Of a stretch of 64,000 nt of DNA, positions 8,551 to 17,376 are shown piece after piece; within the stretch, counting starts at the first letter, position 1, and each line of letters starts with the position of its first letter. The notes under the pieces are model-generated. The model did not search any database. It worked only from the letters and a program-made list of their open reading frames with translations, and had not been told where the DNA came from. Position numbers and translations under genes: made by a program. The stretch is from Lachnospiraceae bacterium. GTDB lineage: Bacteria; Bacillota; Clostridia; Lachnospirales; Lachnospiraceae. The stretch lies in assembly GCA_017387565.1 (NCBI GenBank), contig JAFOEY010000044.1, positions 17,220 through 81,219 on the forward strand, written 5' to 3'.

Positions 8551-10293
8551 ATGAAAGAACTAATGCTGGGAAATAAAGCGATTGCGCGCGGATTGTATGA
8601 AGCGGGCTGCAAAGTTATTTCCAGTTATCCCGGAACGCCGAGTACCGAGATTACAGAAGAAGCGGCAAAATATGATGAAATTTATTGTGAATGGGCACCC
8701 AATGAAAAGGTTGCACTGGAGGTTGCGCATGGGGCAACCTTAGGTGGTGTCAGAAGTGCGACTGCGATGAAACACGTTGGATTAAATGTGGCAGCAGATC
8801 CGCTGTTTACGATTTCTTATCAGGGATTAAATGCCGGACTGGTCATTTGTGTGGCAGATGATCCGGGCATGCATTCTTCACAGAATGAGCAGGATTCGAG
8901 ACATTATGCAGAGGCAGCAAAGGTGCCGATGTTAGAGCCGTCCGATTCGGCAGAATGTATCTTATTTACAAAAAAGGCATTTGAACTTTCCGAAAAATAT
9001 AATACGCCGGTATTTATCAAAACCTGTACCCGTGTTGCACATTCCCAGAGTGTTGTAGAACCGGGAGAAAGAGTTGTGCCAAATCAGGTTCCTTATGTGA
9101 AGGATCCGACCAAAGTTATGATGACGGCCAATTCACGAAATGCACACATTCGTGTGGAGCAACGCACCAAAGATTTGATTGCCTTGGCTGAGGATTGTGA
9201 ATTTAACCGTGTGGAAATGGGAGATACTTCCGTAGGAATTATTACTTCTTCCACATCTTACCAGTATGCAAAAGAAATATTTGGCGAAAAAGCAAGTATT
9301 TTAAAGTTGGGCATGATTTATCCTATGCCGGAAAAACTTATCAAAGATTTTGCTTCCAAAGTAGATAAAGTCATTGTTTTGGAAGAATTGGACCCGTTTA
9401 TTGAAAATCACTGCAGAAAGCTCGGTCTGGATGTGGTTGGGAAAGAGACTTTCCCCATCTGCGGAGAATTTTCACAAAATCTTTTAAAAAATTGTTTAGC
9501 TATGGAAGTGCCTAAGACTATCCGTATTGAAGATGAAATTCCCGGCAGACCTCCGGTTATGTGTGCCGGTTGTCCGCACAGAGGCATTTTCTATGTTTTA
9601 AAGAAACACAATGTTATGGTTTACGGAGACATCGGATGCTACACGCTTGGTGCGATTGCTCCGTTAAATTCCATGGATTTAAATGTCTGTATGGGAGCTT
9701 CCTGCTCCGGCTTGCATGGTTTTAACAAAGCAATGGGCACGGAAGGTGAGAAACACAGCGTTGGTGTTATTGGTGATTCTACATTTGTACATTCCGGAAT
9801 AACCGGTATTACCGATATTTCCTACAACATGACTAATTCCACCGTGATTATTCTGGATAATTCCATTACCGGTATGACCGGACATCAGCAGAATCCGACT
9901 ACCGGAAAGAATTTGCGTGGTGAACCTGCCGGAAAAGTCGATTTGGAGGCACTTTGTAAAGCACTCGGCTATCGTCGTGTCAGAGTTGTGGATCCATATG
10001 ATATGGCAGAAGTGGAGACGGTTTTACTGGAAGAGTTGGAAGCAGACGAGCCTTCTATTATCATTAGCCGCCGCCCTTGTGTCATGATTAAGGGAACGGT
10101 GCATAAACCTCCGATCAAGGTTGACAAAGACAAGTGTGTGGGATGTAAGGCCTGCATGAAGATTGGTTGTCCTGCCATTTCTGTACGAAACGGAAAGGTT
10201 GAAATTGACGAGACACTTTGCATTGGATGTAAAGTCTGCTCTCAGATGTGTAAATTTAAGGCATTGCCGCAAAATGACGAGGAGGAAGCATAA
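8551..10293 (+). CDS. iorA: Indolepyruvate:ferredoxin oxidoreductase, alpha subunit
   Basis: Large subunit of the enzyme that oxidatively decarboxylates aryl pyruvates from transaminated aromatic amino acids to aryl-acyl-CoA, reducing ferredoxin. MLGNKAIARGLYEAGC and SSYPGTPSTEI open the pyrimidine-binding domain. MCAGCPHRGIFY and GDIGCYTLGAIAPLN, with GDSTFVHSGI and LDNSITGMTGHQ, form the thiamine-diphosphate domain. The C-terminus has two 4Fe-4S motifs, CVGCKACMKIGCPA and CIGCKVCSQMCKF. The start at ATG 8551 has GGAGG at 8536-8540; an ATG at 8488 is in frame but poorly placed. 580 residues, normal. The stop overlaps the start of iorB (TAATG), so the subunits are translationally coupled. Confidence 0.96.
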   Translation: MKELMLGNKAIARGLYEAGCKVISSYPGTPSTEITEEAAKYDEIYCEWAPNEKVALEVAHGATLGGVRSATAMKHVGLNVAADPLFTISYQGLNAGLVICVADDPGMHSSQNEQDSRHYAEAAKVPMLEPSDSAECILFTKKAFELSEKYNTPVFIKTCTRVAHSQSVVEPGERVVPNQVPYVKDPTKVMMTANSRNAHIRVEQRTKDLIALAEDCEFNRVEMGDTSVGIITSSTSYQYAKEIFGEKASILKLGMIYPMPEKLIKDFASKVDKVIVLEELDPFIENHCRKLGLDVVGKETFPICGEFSQNLLKNCLAMEVPKTIRIEDEIPGRPPVMCAGCPHRGIFYVLKKHNVMVYGDIGCYTLGAIAPLNSMDLNVCMGASCSGLHGFNKAMGTEGEKHSVGVIGDSTFVHSGITGITDISYNMTNSTVIILDNSITGMTGHQQNPTTGKNLRGEPAGKVDLEALCKALGYRRVRVVDPYDMAEVETVLLEELEADEPSIIISRRPCVMIKGTVHKPPIKVDKDKCVGCKACMKIGCPAISVRNGKVEIDETLCIGCKVCSQMCKFKALPQNDEEEA

Positions 10294-10868
10294 TGAGTAC
10301 AAAAAATATTATGATCGTCGGCGTCGGCGGACAGGGAACTTTGCTTGCAAGTAAGATGTTAGGATATGTACTCTTAAAGCAGGGTTATGATGTAAAAGTA
10401 TCTGAAGTACATGGTATGAGTCAGCGCGGAGGAAGCGTAGTGACTTATGTCAGATATGGTGAAAAGGTTTATTCTCCGGTTATTGATAAAGGAGAAGCGG
10501 ATATTATTTTATCCTTTGAAAAATTGGAAGCAGCCAGATGGCTGGAATATTTAAAGCCCGGCGGAAGTATGATTATCAATACACAGGAAATGGAACCTAT
10601 GCCGGTCATTACCGGAGCTAAGATTTATCCGGAAAACTTAGTGGAAAAAATGCAGGCAGCAGGTGCCAAGGTGGATGCAAAGGATTTTCTTGCCCTTGCC
10701 ATTGAAGCCGGATCTGCCAAAGCTGTCAATATTGCATTGATGGGAAGATTATCCATTTATTTCCCGGAAATCAGCAAAGAAGAGTGGCAGGATGCAATTG
10801 TTGCCAATGTGCCACCCAAGTTTTTGGAATTAAATAAAAAAGCGTTTGAACTGGGCAGAAATGCATAA
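10293..10868 (+). CDS. iorB: Indolepyruvate:ferredoxin oxidoreductase, beta subunit
   Basis: 191 residues, the gamma-domain subunit of 2-oxoacid:ferredoxin oxidoreductases. VGVGGQGTLLASKML is the glycine-rich loop, and EVHGMSQRGGSVVTYVR is the family signature. It forms the complex with IorA, with which it shares a one-base overlap. A terminator follows directly, so acyl-CoA ligase, iorA and iorB look like one transcription unit. Confidence 0.96.
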   Translation: MSTKNIMIVGVGGQGTLLASKMLGYVLLKQGYDVKVSEVHGMSQRGGSVVTYVRYGEKVYSPVIDKGEADIILSFEKLEAARWLEYLKPGGSMIINTQEMEPMPVITGAKIYPENLVEKMQAAGAKVDAKDFLALAIEAGSAKAVNIALMGRLSIYFPEISKEEWQDAIVANVPPKFLELNKKAFELGRNA

Positions 10869-10882
10869 CTTTTAAAAATTTT

Positions 10883-10925
10883 TACACCCTTTTCGGGAAT
10901 ACAAATCTGAAAAGGGTGTATTTTA
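10883..10925 (+). terminator. Terminator of the iorAB unit
   Basis: TACACCCTTTTC (10883-10894) pairs perfectly with GAAAAGGGTGTA (10909-10920) over 12 bases with a 14-base loop, followed by TTTTAACTT. Confidence 0.85.
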
Positions 10926-11057
10926 ACTTGTTTATTATCTGCAGGGCAGTATTTTACATAGCAAAAGAATAAGTGACATAGCAGTATTAGCAGTATAATT
11001 AGAAAGAATTACAAAATAAGTCGCATACAAGTAAGAAGCATTATAATTTAAGAAGTA

Positions 11058-11933
11058 TTATATATTTAAAAGTTGTCCGGCATTTTCTCCCAATATTTTA
11101 GAAAGCTCCAAATCGGAAAGACCGGTATTTTTTAAAATCCGGATGCATTCTCCCTGGTCAGCCCAGGGACTGTCACTTCCGAATAAAATGCGGTCAATTC
11201 CATGTTTTTTGACAATTTTTTGAAACTCCCCGATTCCAAGCTGGAGTCGGGATGTTTTTATATCTGCCGAATCACTTTTTGAAAGAGTAGCTGCTTTCGA
11301 TTTGGGAGAGCGAAGCGGCGTCAGCGAAAAAGAAGTATCTAAGTAGACGTCACATCCGGCAATCTGATCCAAAACTTCATCCCAGCAATTCCAGCCTCCC
11401 ATATGAGCAAGCACCAGTTTTTGGGGATGTAATTCTTTTATTATGGGCAGGATGTGGGACGGTGTTACAAAATCGGCACCAGGATAGCTGATATCATATC
11501 CGGCATGTGTTACAACAATGAGATCCAATTCCATAGCATAGTCTATGATTTTTTTATAGCGGATGTCGTTGAAATAGGTTTTCTGAAAGACCGGATGAAG
11601 TTTAATGCCTTTAATCCCATTGTTTGAAAGGTCTTTTAAAATATTTTTATAATCTTCATTATCGGGATGAATACCCCCAAATGAGATGATACCTGATTCT
11701 GAAAAATGTTCATTCGTTTCGATTGCAAGGCGGTTAATTTTTTTTTCGTGAGCCGGATTGGTTACGACCGGTAACAGAACAGAGTAGTCAATGCCGTGAT
11801 TTTGCATGGAAGAACAAAGGTCGGCCAATGTGCCGGCGATGTAGTTTTTGATGTCGGCAGAAGCGGAAAGCTTTGCAATTGTTGACTGCACAATTTTTTC
11901 CGGAAATGTATGTGTGTGAAAATCAATTATCAT
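11058..11933 (-). CDS. Amidohydrolase-family (TIM-barrel metal hydrolase/decarboxylase type)
   Basis: 291 residues. The metal ligands of the amidohydrolase-2 family are visible: DFHTHTFP near the N-terminus (HxH), IKLHP, VTHAG, VLAHMGGWNCW and GSDSPWAD near the C-terminus. Members hydrolyse or decarboxylate a range of substrates, so no specific reaction can be assigned. The start MIIDFHTHTF is conserved; an AAGGA lies about 10 bases upstream. It stands alone, convergent with iorB and divergent from the next gene. Confidence 0.85.
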   Translation of the reverse strand: MIIDFHTHTFPEKIVQSTIAKLSASADIKNYIAGTLADLCSSMQNHGIDYSVLLPVVTNPAHEKKINRLAIETNEHFSESGIISFGGIHPDNEDYKNILKDLSNNGIKGIKLHPVFQKTYFNDIRYKKIIDYAMELDLIVVTHAGYDISYPGADFVTPSHILPIIKELHPQKLVLAHMGGWNCWDEVLDQIAGCDVYLDTSFSLTPLRSPKSKAATLSKSDSADIKTSRLQLGIGEFQKIVKKHGIDRILFGSDSPWADQGECIRILKNTGLSDLELSKILGENAGQLLNI

Positions 11934-12133
11934 AGTAGCAAATTCCTTTTTTGGTTGATTTTAAAAGCATATTTTTATTATAATAGTTTTACCGGTGGAT
12001 TGCGAGTATGAAAACTAAGACATCCCGGCTTTGGTATCATATTATTAATAGGATGTACAAAGTGCTTTTCCACTATTCCATTTGGTTGTTTTAACAGACG
12101 TTTCATATTTTTAGAGTTTTTAAAGGGGAAAGA

Positions 12134-12949
12134 ATGAAAACCACATGCGAATTCTGTAATGAATATTTATCGGATACCGATGAAAATTGTCCTCACTGTG
12201 GTGCCAAAAATCCGAATTATAAGAGAGTTAGTTATGAGACACCACAAACGATAGAAGAACTAAAACAGTGGTATAAGGATCATCATCTTCCACCGGAAGA
12301 GGTAACTCGCTTCTTTATTGGTAAGAATTATAAAAAACCGAAAGCCTTTGGTATTTACGAAGAAAACGGCCGTTTCATTGTATACAAAAACAAAGCAGAT
12401 GGCAGCAGGGCAATCCGTTATGATGGTGCAGATGAAGCATATGCAGTAAATGAGTTGTACCAAAAACTAAAGGAAGAGATTAGCAGACAAAAAAGATCCA
12501 ATCGTTCTGTAGTACGAAAGAAATCTAAAAAAGAGGGGCTTGTAAATAGGCTGCTAAATTCAGATATACAGAATGTTTTTGGCTTTTTGGTTGTTTTCGT
12601 TATATTAGTAGCAGCATTTATTTTTACTGTTACAAGAATACCAAACGGATATTATCAATACCAGGGTAAGCAGTATTACCATTTGGATGACAGCTGGTAT
12701 GAGTATGATGTATATGATTACAGTTGGGAACCAACCGGTGTAGAAAAGGAACTTGAAAAAAATCATGAAGATTATTATGAATCATCTTCTTATAGTTCCG
12801 ACATAGAAGCATCGGATTTTTCAGAAACCATTTACTATCAAAATTGGCTCGAAAGTGAAAATGATGATAGCGATTGGGATTCTGATAGTGATTGGGATTC
12901 CGGAGGTGACTGGGATTCCGGCGGAACCGATTGGGACAGTGATTGGTAA
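12134..12949 (+). CDS. Zinc-ribbon protein with one membrane segment and an Asp/Trp-rich tail
   Basis: 271 residues. N-terminal zinc ribbon CEFCNEYLSDTDENCPHCG (two CxxC pairs, residues 5-22). An acidic/aromatic region and a Lys/Arg-rich stretch (about 125-140) precede one transmembrane helix (about 148-166, FLVVFVILVAAFIFTV). The tail after the membrane is rich in Tyr, Asp and Ser and ends in repeats of the type DSDWDSGGDWDSGG. An inside-in, tail-out topology fits the positive residues before the helix. I do not recognise a function. The repeat tail is encoded by imperfect GATTGGGATTC-type units at about 12865-12945. Confidence 0.7.
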   Translation: MKTTCEFCNEYLSDTDENCPHCGAKNPNYKRVSYETPQTIEELKQWYKDHHLPPEEVTRFFIGKNYKKPKAFGIYEENGRFIVYKNKADGSRAIRYDGADEAYAVNELYQKLKEEISRQKRSNRSVVRKKSKKEGLVNRLLNSDIQNVFGFLVVFVILVAAFIFTVTRIPNGYYQYQGKQYYHLDDSWYEYDVYDYSWEPTGVEKELEKNHEDYYESSSYSSDIEASDFSETIYYQNWLESENDDSDWDSDSDWDSGGDWDSGGTDWDSDW

Positions 12950-12992
12950 AAGAAATTGTTAAATTAATATTTTTATAAAGGAGAATAAAAGA

Positions 12993-13532
12993 ATGGCAAA
13001 CAAATATGCAGGAACACAGACAGAAAAGAATTTACAGGCAGCTTTCGCAGGCGAATCACAGGCAAGAAACAAATATACCTATTTTGCTTCTAAGGCCAAA
13101 AAAGAAGGATTTGAGCAGATTTCCGCTCTTTTCTTAAAAACCGCAGATAATGAAAAAGAGCATGCAAAAATGTGGTTTAAAGAATTAGAAGGAATTGGAT
13201 CAACAGCAGAAAATCTGGCTGCAGCCGCAGATGGTGAAAACTATGAATGGACAGATATGTATGAAGAGTTTGCAAAAACCGCTGAAGCAGAGGGATTTAG
13301 CGAACTGGCTGAAAAATTCCGTGGCGTAGCTGCTATTGAGAAAGCACATGAAGAGAGATATCGTGCTTTATTGAAAAATGTTGAAACTGCTCAGGTATTT
13401 GAAAAGAGTGAAGTGAAAGTATGGGAATGCCGCAACTGTGGTCATATTGTAGTTGGAACAAAGGCTCCCGAAATCTGCCCGGTATGTGCACATCCCCAGA
13501 GCTATTTTGAAGTAAGAAGCGAGAATTACTAA
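12993..13532 (+). CDS. rbr: Rubrerythrin
   Basis: 179 residues, cytoplasmic non-haem diiron peroxidase of anaerobes that reduces hydrogen peroxide. The N-terminal ferritin-like four-helix domain carries [12 protein letters not shown] and [11 protein letters not shown], then a second pair in [15 protein letters not shown]. The C-terminal rubredoxin-like site is CRNCG...[11 protein letters not shown] (residues about 151-171). AAGGAG lies upstream of the ATG. It is followed by its own terminator. Confidence 0.97.
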   Translation: MANKYAGTQTEKNLQAAFAGESQARNKYTYFASKAKKEGFEQISALFLKTADNEKEHAKMWFKELEGIGSTAENLAAAADGENYEWTDMYEEFAKTAEAEGFSELAEKFRGVAAIEKAHEERYRALLKNVETAQVFEKSEVKVWECRNCGHIVVGTKAPEICPVCAHPQSYFEVRSENY

Positions 13533-13563
13533 AAGTACTACATAATGCGATTTTTTTAATATG

Positions 13564-13601
13564 AAAAACCTGTGTTTAAACATGGGTTTTTCTTTTTTTT
13601 A
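13564..13601 (+). terminator. Terminator after rubrerythrin
   Basis: An almost complete 14-pair stem at 13564-13591 (AAAAACC...GGTTTTT, two G-U pairs) is followed by CTTTTTTTT. The rest of the gap to 13830 is purine-rich (repeated GAAGT/AGAA/AAATA tracts) with no gene. Confidence 0.75.
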
Positions 13602-13830
13602 CGTGTTTTTTAAAAGGTGTTGTGATATGATAAAGACGAAAATCTGAGAAGTTCTGAAATTTGCACTTGATTTTAAATAAGACTGGTTAATTTATGGAAA
13701 GCAAGAATGTAGAATCAAGAAGCGAGACCGGAATAGCAGAAATAAAGATATAGAATCAAATGCGATACAAAAAAGCAGAAGTTAAAAGTAAAAATGTTTA
13801 GAAAAGAAGACTAACAGGATATAGAAAATC

Positions 13831-16182
13831 ATGACACTAAAAGAATTAAAAATCGGGCAGCCTGCCGTAATAGATCAAGTTGGCGGTAAAGGAGCATTAA
13901 GACAACATTTTCTGGATATGGGGGTTTTACCCGGAGCGGAACTGAAAATTGAAAAGTATGCGCCGATGGGTGATCCCATGGAAGTAAGAATACATGGATA
14001 TGAGCTGACTTTGAGACTGGATGAAGCAGGACAGATTGAGGTACATGAGATTGAGGAATTATCAGATGAACAGGAGAAAAAACGGGCAAAGTCCAAATCT
14101 GTCAAAGAGCATCCGGGTCTGGGTGAAGATGGTAAGTATCATGTCAAAGCCGATGAACATCCGTTAAAAGAAGGAACCAAAATTCACTTTGCGTTAGCAG
14201 GTAATCAGAACTGTGGAAAAACAACACTATTTAACCAGTTAACCGGTTCTAACCAGCATGTAGGTAATTTTCCGGGAGTAACCGTTGATCGGAAAAGCGG
14301 TTGTATCAAAGGAAATGAATTAACAGAGGTTGTTGATTTGCCTGGTATTTATTCCCTTTCTCCATACACCAGCGAAGAAATTGTGTCCAGAGAATACATA
14401 TTGAATGAGCATCCGGAAGGAATTATCAATATTATTGATGCTACAAATATTGAGAGAAATCTCTATTTGACCATGCAGTTAATGGAATTAAATGTTCCGA
14501 TGGTACTTGCTCTAAATATGATGGATGAGGTACGCGGTAACGGAGGAACCGTCTATATTAATGAGATGGAATCAATGTTAGGCATTCCGGTCATTCCGAT
14601 TTCGGCTGCCAAAAATGAGGGAATTGATGAACTAATTAATCATGCGCTTCATGTTGCCATGTATCAGGAACATCCCGGGAGGATGGATTTTTGTGAAGAA
14701 AATGATCATAACGGAGCTGTTCACCGTTGTCTGCACGGAATTATGCATCTGATTGAAGATCATGCCAAAACCGCGAACATACCGGTCCGTTTTGCCGCAA
14801 CAAAATTAGTTGAGGGCGATGAACGGATTCTGAATAAACTGGAATTGACACAAAATGAAAAAGAAATGTTAGAGCATATCATCTGTCAGATGGAGGAAGA
14901 AAGAAACATAGACCGGGCGGCAGCAATCGCCGATATGCGGTTTTCTTTTATCAAAAAACTGGTCCGTGCCTGTGTGGTAAAACCGCATGAGAGTAAAGAA
15001 CGGGAAAGAAGCCGCAGGATTGATCAAGTGCTGACCGGAAAATATACTGCTATTCCCGCTTTTGTTGGGATCATGGCGCTGATCTTTTATCTGACCTTTC
15101 ATGTCATTGGCGGCGGATTACAGGAACTGTTGGAAAGCCTGATTGAAAAACTTTCTGTGCTTGCGGAACAGGGTATGACTGCCATTCATGTCAATGATGT
15201 CATACAATCTTTGGTTTTGGATGGAATTTTTCAAGGTGTGGGAAGTGTTGTGAGCTTCCTGCCGATTATTGTGACGTTGTTTTTATTTTTGTCTTTGTTG
15301 GAAGATACCGGATATATGGCGCGTGTTGCATTTGTCATGGATAAGCTGTTGCGACGTATCGGATTATCCGGACGGAGTATTGTTCCGATGTTGATTGGAT
15401 TTGGATGTTCGGTACCCGGTGTTATGGCAAGCCGTACACTGCCTTCACAAAGAGACCGTAAAATGACCATTATGATGGTGCCTTTCATGAGCTGTACGGC
15501 AAAGCTTCCGATTTATGGCTTTTTTGCCAATGCATTTTTCCCGGGTAAAGAAGCAATCGTCATGATTATTTTGTATTTTACCGGTATTTTTGTCGGAATC
15601 ATTACGGCAATGATTTTAAAGCAGACAAAATTCAAAGGAGAAGCGGTTCCTTTTGTCATGGAGCTGCCGAATTATCGAATGCCGGGATTGAAAAATGTTA
15701 TGCAGTTACTTTGGGAAAAGGCAAAGGATTTTTTGGAGAAGGCATTTACTGTTATTTTTCTGGCAACGATTATCATATGGTTTTTACAGACCTTCAGCCT
15801 GCATCTGAGTGTCGTAACCGATTCCAAAGACAGTATTTTAGCTGTTATTGCAGGAATGATTGCGCCGATATTTAAGCCTTTAGGCTTTGGCGACTGGAGA
15901 ATTTCCACGGCATTGATGACCGGATTTATTGCAAAGGAAAGTGTGGTATCGACGTTATCTGTTTTGTTTAAATCGTCGGAGGCCTTATTTGAAATCCTTA
16001 CACCTGCTGCCGGTGCCGCGTTATTGGTATTCTGTCTGTTGTATACACCCTGCGTGGCAGCAATCGCATCCATAAAGCGTGAGCTTGGTGCAAAATGGGC
16101 TGCGGTGATTATGCTGATGCAATGTGTCATTGCCTGGATTTGTGCATTTTTGGTATATTCACTGGCAAGGTTGATATTTTAA
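13831..16182 (+). CDS. feoB: FeoA-FeoB fusion, ferrous iron transporter
   Basis: 783 residues. Residues 1-75 are a FeoA SH3-like domain (LKIGQPAVIDQVGG, HFLDMGVLPGAELKI, VEVHEIE region). A linker leads to the FeoB G-protein domain: GNQNCGKTT (G1, from about residue 124), GNFPGVTVD (G2 region), DLPGIYSLSPYTSEE (G3), NMMD (G4) and SAAK (G5). The C-terminal membrane domain has the two Gate repeats, including GFGCSVPGVMASRTL and GFIAKESVVSTLS. It imports Fe2+ across the inner membrane. The fusion of FeoA to FeoB explains why no separate feoA is present. I see no clear Fur box in the purine-rich leader. Confidence 0.96.
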   Translation: MTLKELKIGQPAVIDQVGGKGALRQHFLDMGVLPGAELKIEKYAPMGDPMEVRIHGYELTLRLDEAGQIEVHEIEELSDEQEKKRAKSKSVKEHPGLGEDGKYHVKADEHPLKEGTKIHFALAGNQNCGKTTLFNQLTGSNQHVGNFPGVTVDRKSGCIKGNELTEVVDLPGIYSLSPYTSEEIVSREYILNEHPEGIINIIDATNIERNLYLTMQLMELNVPMVLALNMMDEVRGNGGTVYINEMESMLGIPVIPISAAKNEGIDELINHALHVAMYQEHPGRMDFCEENDHNGAVHRCLHGIMHLIEDHAKTANIPVRFAATKLVEGDERILNKLELTQNEKEMLEHIICQMEEERNIDRAAAIADMRFSFIKKLVRACVVKPHESKERERSRRIDQVLTGKYTAIPAFVGIMALIFYLTFHVIGGGLQELLESLIEKLSVLAEQGMTAIHVNDVIQSLVLDGIFQGVGSVVSFLPIIVTLFLFLSLLEDTGYMARVAFVMDKLLRRIGLSGRSIVPMLIGFGCSVPGVMASRTLPSQRDRKMTIMMVPFMSCTAKLPIYGFFANAFFPGKEAIVMIILYFTGIFVGIITAMILKQTKFKGEAVPFVMELPNYRMPGLKNVMQLLWEKAKDFLEKAFTVIFLATIIIWFLQTFSLHLSVVTDSKDSILAVIAGMIAPIFKPLGFGDWRISTALMTGFIAKESVVSTLSVLFKSSEALFEILTPAAGAALLVFCLLYTPCVAAIASIKRELGAKWAAVIMLMQCVIAWICAFLVYSLARLIF

Positions 16183-16203
16183 CACAAAATATCTATTAAA
16201 TGC

Positions 16204-16254
16204 CCAGTTTCAAAACTCAGACTTCGTCTTCAAACAGTTGAAACCGGGCATTAT
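16204..16254. repeat. Dispersed palindromic element, copy 1, also possible feoB terminator
   Basis: TGCCCAGTTTCAA and TTGAAACCGGGCA form a stem with one mismatch around an inner AGAC-TTC-GTCT hairpin. The 23-base core TTCAAAACTCAGACTTCGTC... recurs in reverse complement at about 47629-47651, with extended similarity (ACAGTTGAAA). It sits just after the feoB stop, so it may act as terminator, but identity to a distant copy marks it as a dispersed repeat. Confidence 0.7.
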
Positions 16255-16299
16255 ATTTTGTTATCGTAATTCATTGACATTCATATATGCGATTATTAT

Positions 16300-16347
16300 A
16301 ATAGTTTTTAATATATATTGTGCGATATATATTAAAAACTATTTTTT
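16300..16347 (+). terminator. 18-bp perfect AT-rich inverted repeat followed by T-run, upstream of tetR-like gene
   Basis: 16300-16317 and 16326-16343 are exact reverse complements over 18 bases with an 8-base loop (TTGTGCGA), followed by TTTT. A second exact 13-base inverted repeat brackets the rest of the leader: ATTACAATTTTGT at 16363-16375 and ACAAAATTGTAAT at 16452-16464. Together they suggest a terminator/attenuator or operators for the TetR protein just downstream. The 310-base gap 16183-16492 holds these and the dispersed repeat, no gene. Confidence 0.5.
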
Positions 16348-16492
16348 GAAACGAACTTTCATATTACAATTTTGTGGTTGAGAAAGTTTGTTATTATACC
16401 AACAGACTGTATGACAACGTATCTGCGATAGAATATGAAAATTTCGAGGGAACAAAATTGTAATAAGAGAGTAAATAAAAAGGGGCAGAACT

Positions 16493-17116
16493 ATGGCGCC
16501 AAGAAATAAATTTTCCAGAGATGAAATGATAGAAAGAGCGGTACAGGTGGTTCGAAAAAAGGGAATAGCATCTCTTACCGCAAAATCTTTAGCAAATGAA
16601 CTCGGAGTATCCACGCAACCGGTTTTTACCTGTTTTCATACGATTGAAGAGGTCCGTCGGGAAGTGGTAAATGCTGCACACAAAATATATGATGATTATG
16701 TTAAAGAAGGACTTTGCAGCGATATACCGTTTTTTGGTTTTGGTATGCAGTACATCCGGTTTGCAAAAGAAGAACCGGAATTGTACCGGTTGTTGTTTTT
16801 ATCAACGGATCAGAACGAAGGAAACAATGCCTTTGAAGAGATGAATGCATCCTTAGAACTGGCCACAGATTCGATGCAACAGACATATCATATCGATGAA
16901 AAAACTGCAGAGCGTTATTTTCGGGACATGTGGCTGGTTGTTCATAGTCTGGCTACGCTCATTGTGACAGGGGCATGTCCCTATACGGAGCAAGAAATCG
17001 GCAGGATTCTGACCGGATTTAGCATCAGTCATTGCATGGCAATTAAGAAAATTCCGGGATTTGTAGATGATAGTTATGATAAGGATAAGATATTTGGGGA
17101 ATTAGTTAAAAAGTAA
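16493..17116 (+). CDS. TetR/AcrR-family transcriptional regulator
   Basis: 207 residues. The N-terminal helix-turn-helix is typical: FSRDEMIERAVQVVRKKGIASLTAKSLA...STQPVFTCFHTIEEVRREV. The C-terminal ligand domain is helical and not specific. GGGGCAG lies upstream of the ATG. Its target is unknown; inverted repeats in its own leader (16363-16464) are candidate operators. The adjacent MATE efflux gene two genes downstream is a plausible but unproven target. Confidence 0.87.
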   Translation: MAPRNKFSRDEMIERAVQVVRKKGIASLTAKSLANELGVSTQPVFTCFHTIEEVRREVVNAAHKIYDDYVKEGLCSDIPFFGFGMQYIRFAKEEPELYRLLFLSTDQNEGNNAFEEMNASLELATDSMQQTYHIDEKTAERYFRDMWLVVHSLATLIVTGACPYTEQEIGRILTGFSISHCMAIKKIPGFVDDSYDKDKIFGELVKK

Positions 17117-17376
17117 AGAGTATGAGGTGAAATAAGATATTTCGAAACTAATAAAAGATAAAGAATTATAAGTTTGAAAAAATACTCCGGAAATCGGTAA
17201 AAAAGTGGAGATTCAAGAGATAAAAATAAAGTATTTGAGAAGTCGGTAAAAAAAGGTGTTATGCGACAAGAAAGATTTTTCAGAAGTCGGCAAAGAAATA
17301 GAGAATTGCGAGATAAAATAGAATTTTGAAAAATTAGTAAAGCAGGGAATTGTATAGAAAAACTGGAGGGAAATAC
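17117..17376 (+). other. Purine-rich non-coding leader with degenerate direct repeats
   Basis: The 260 bases before the chemoreceptor are dominated by A and G on this strand and contain three related blocks, GAAATCGGTAAAAAAGTGGA (about 17190), GAAGTCGGTAAAAAAAGGTG (about 17239) and GAAGTCGGCAAAGAAATAGA (about 17282). No credible gene is seen; the opposite-strand open frames are T-rich artefacts. Similar purine-rich degenerate spacers occur at 13650-13830, 41052-41219 and 54719-54798. Confidence 0.6.
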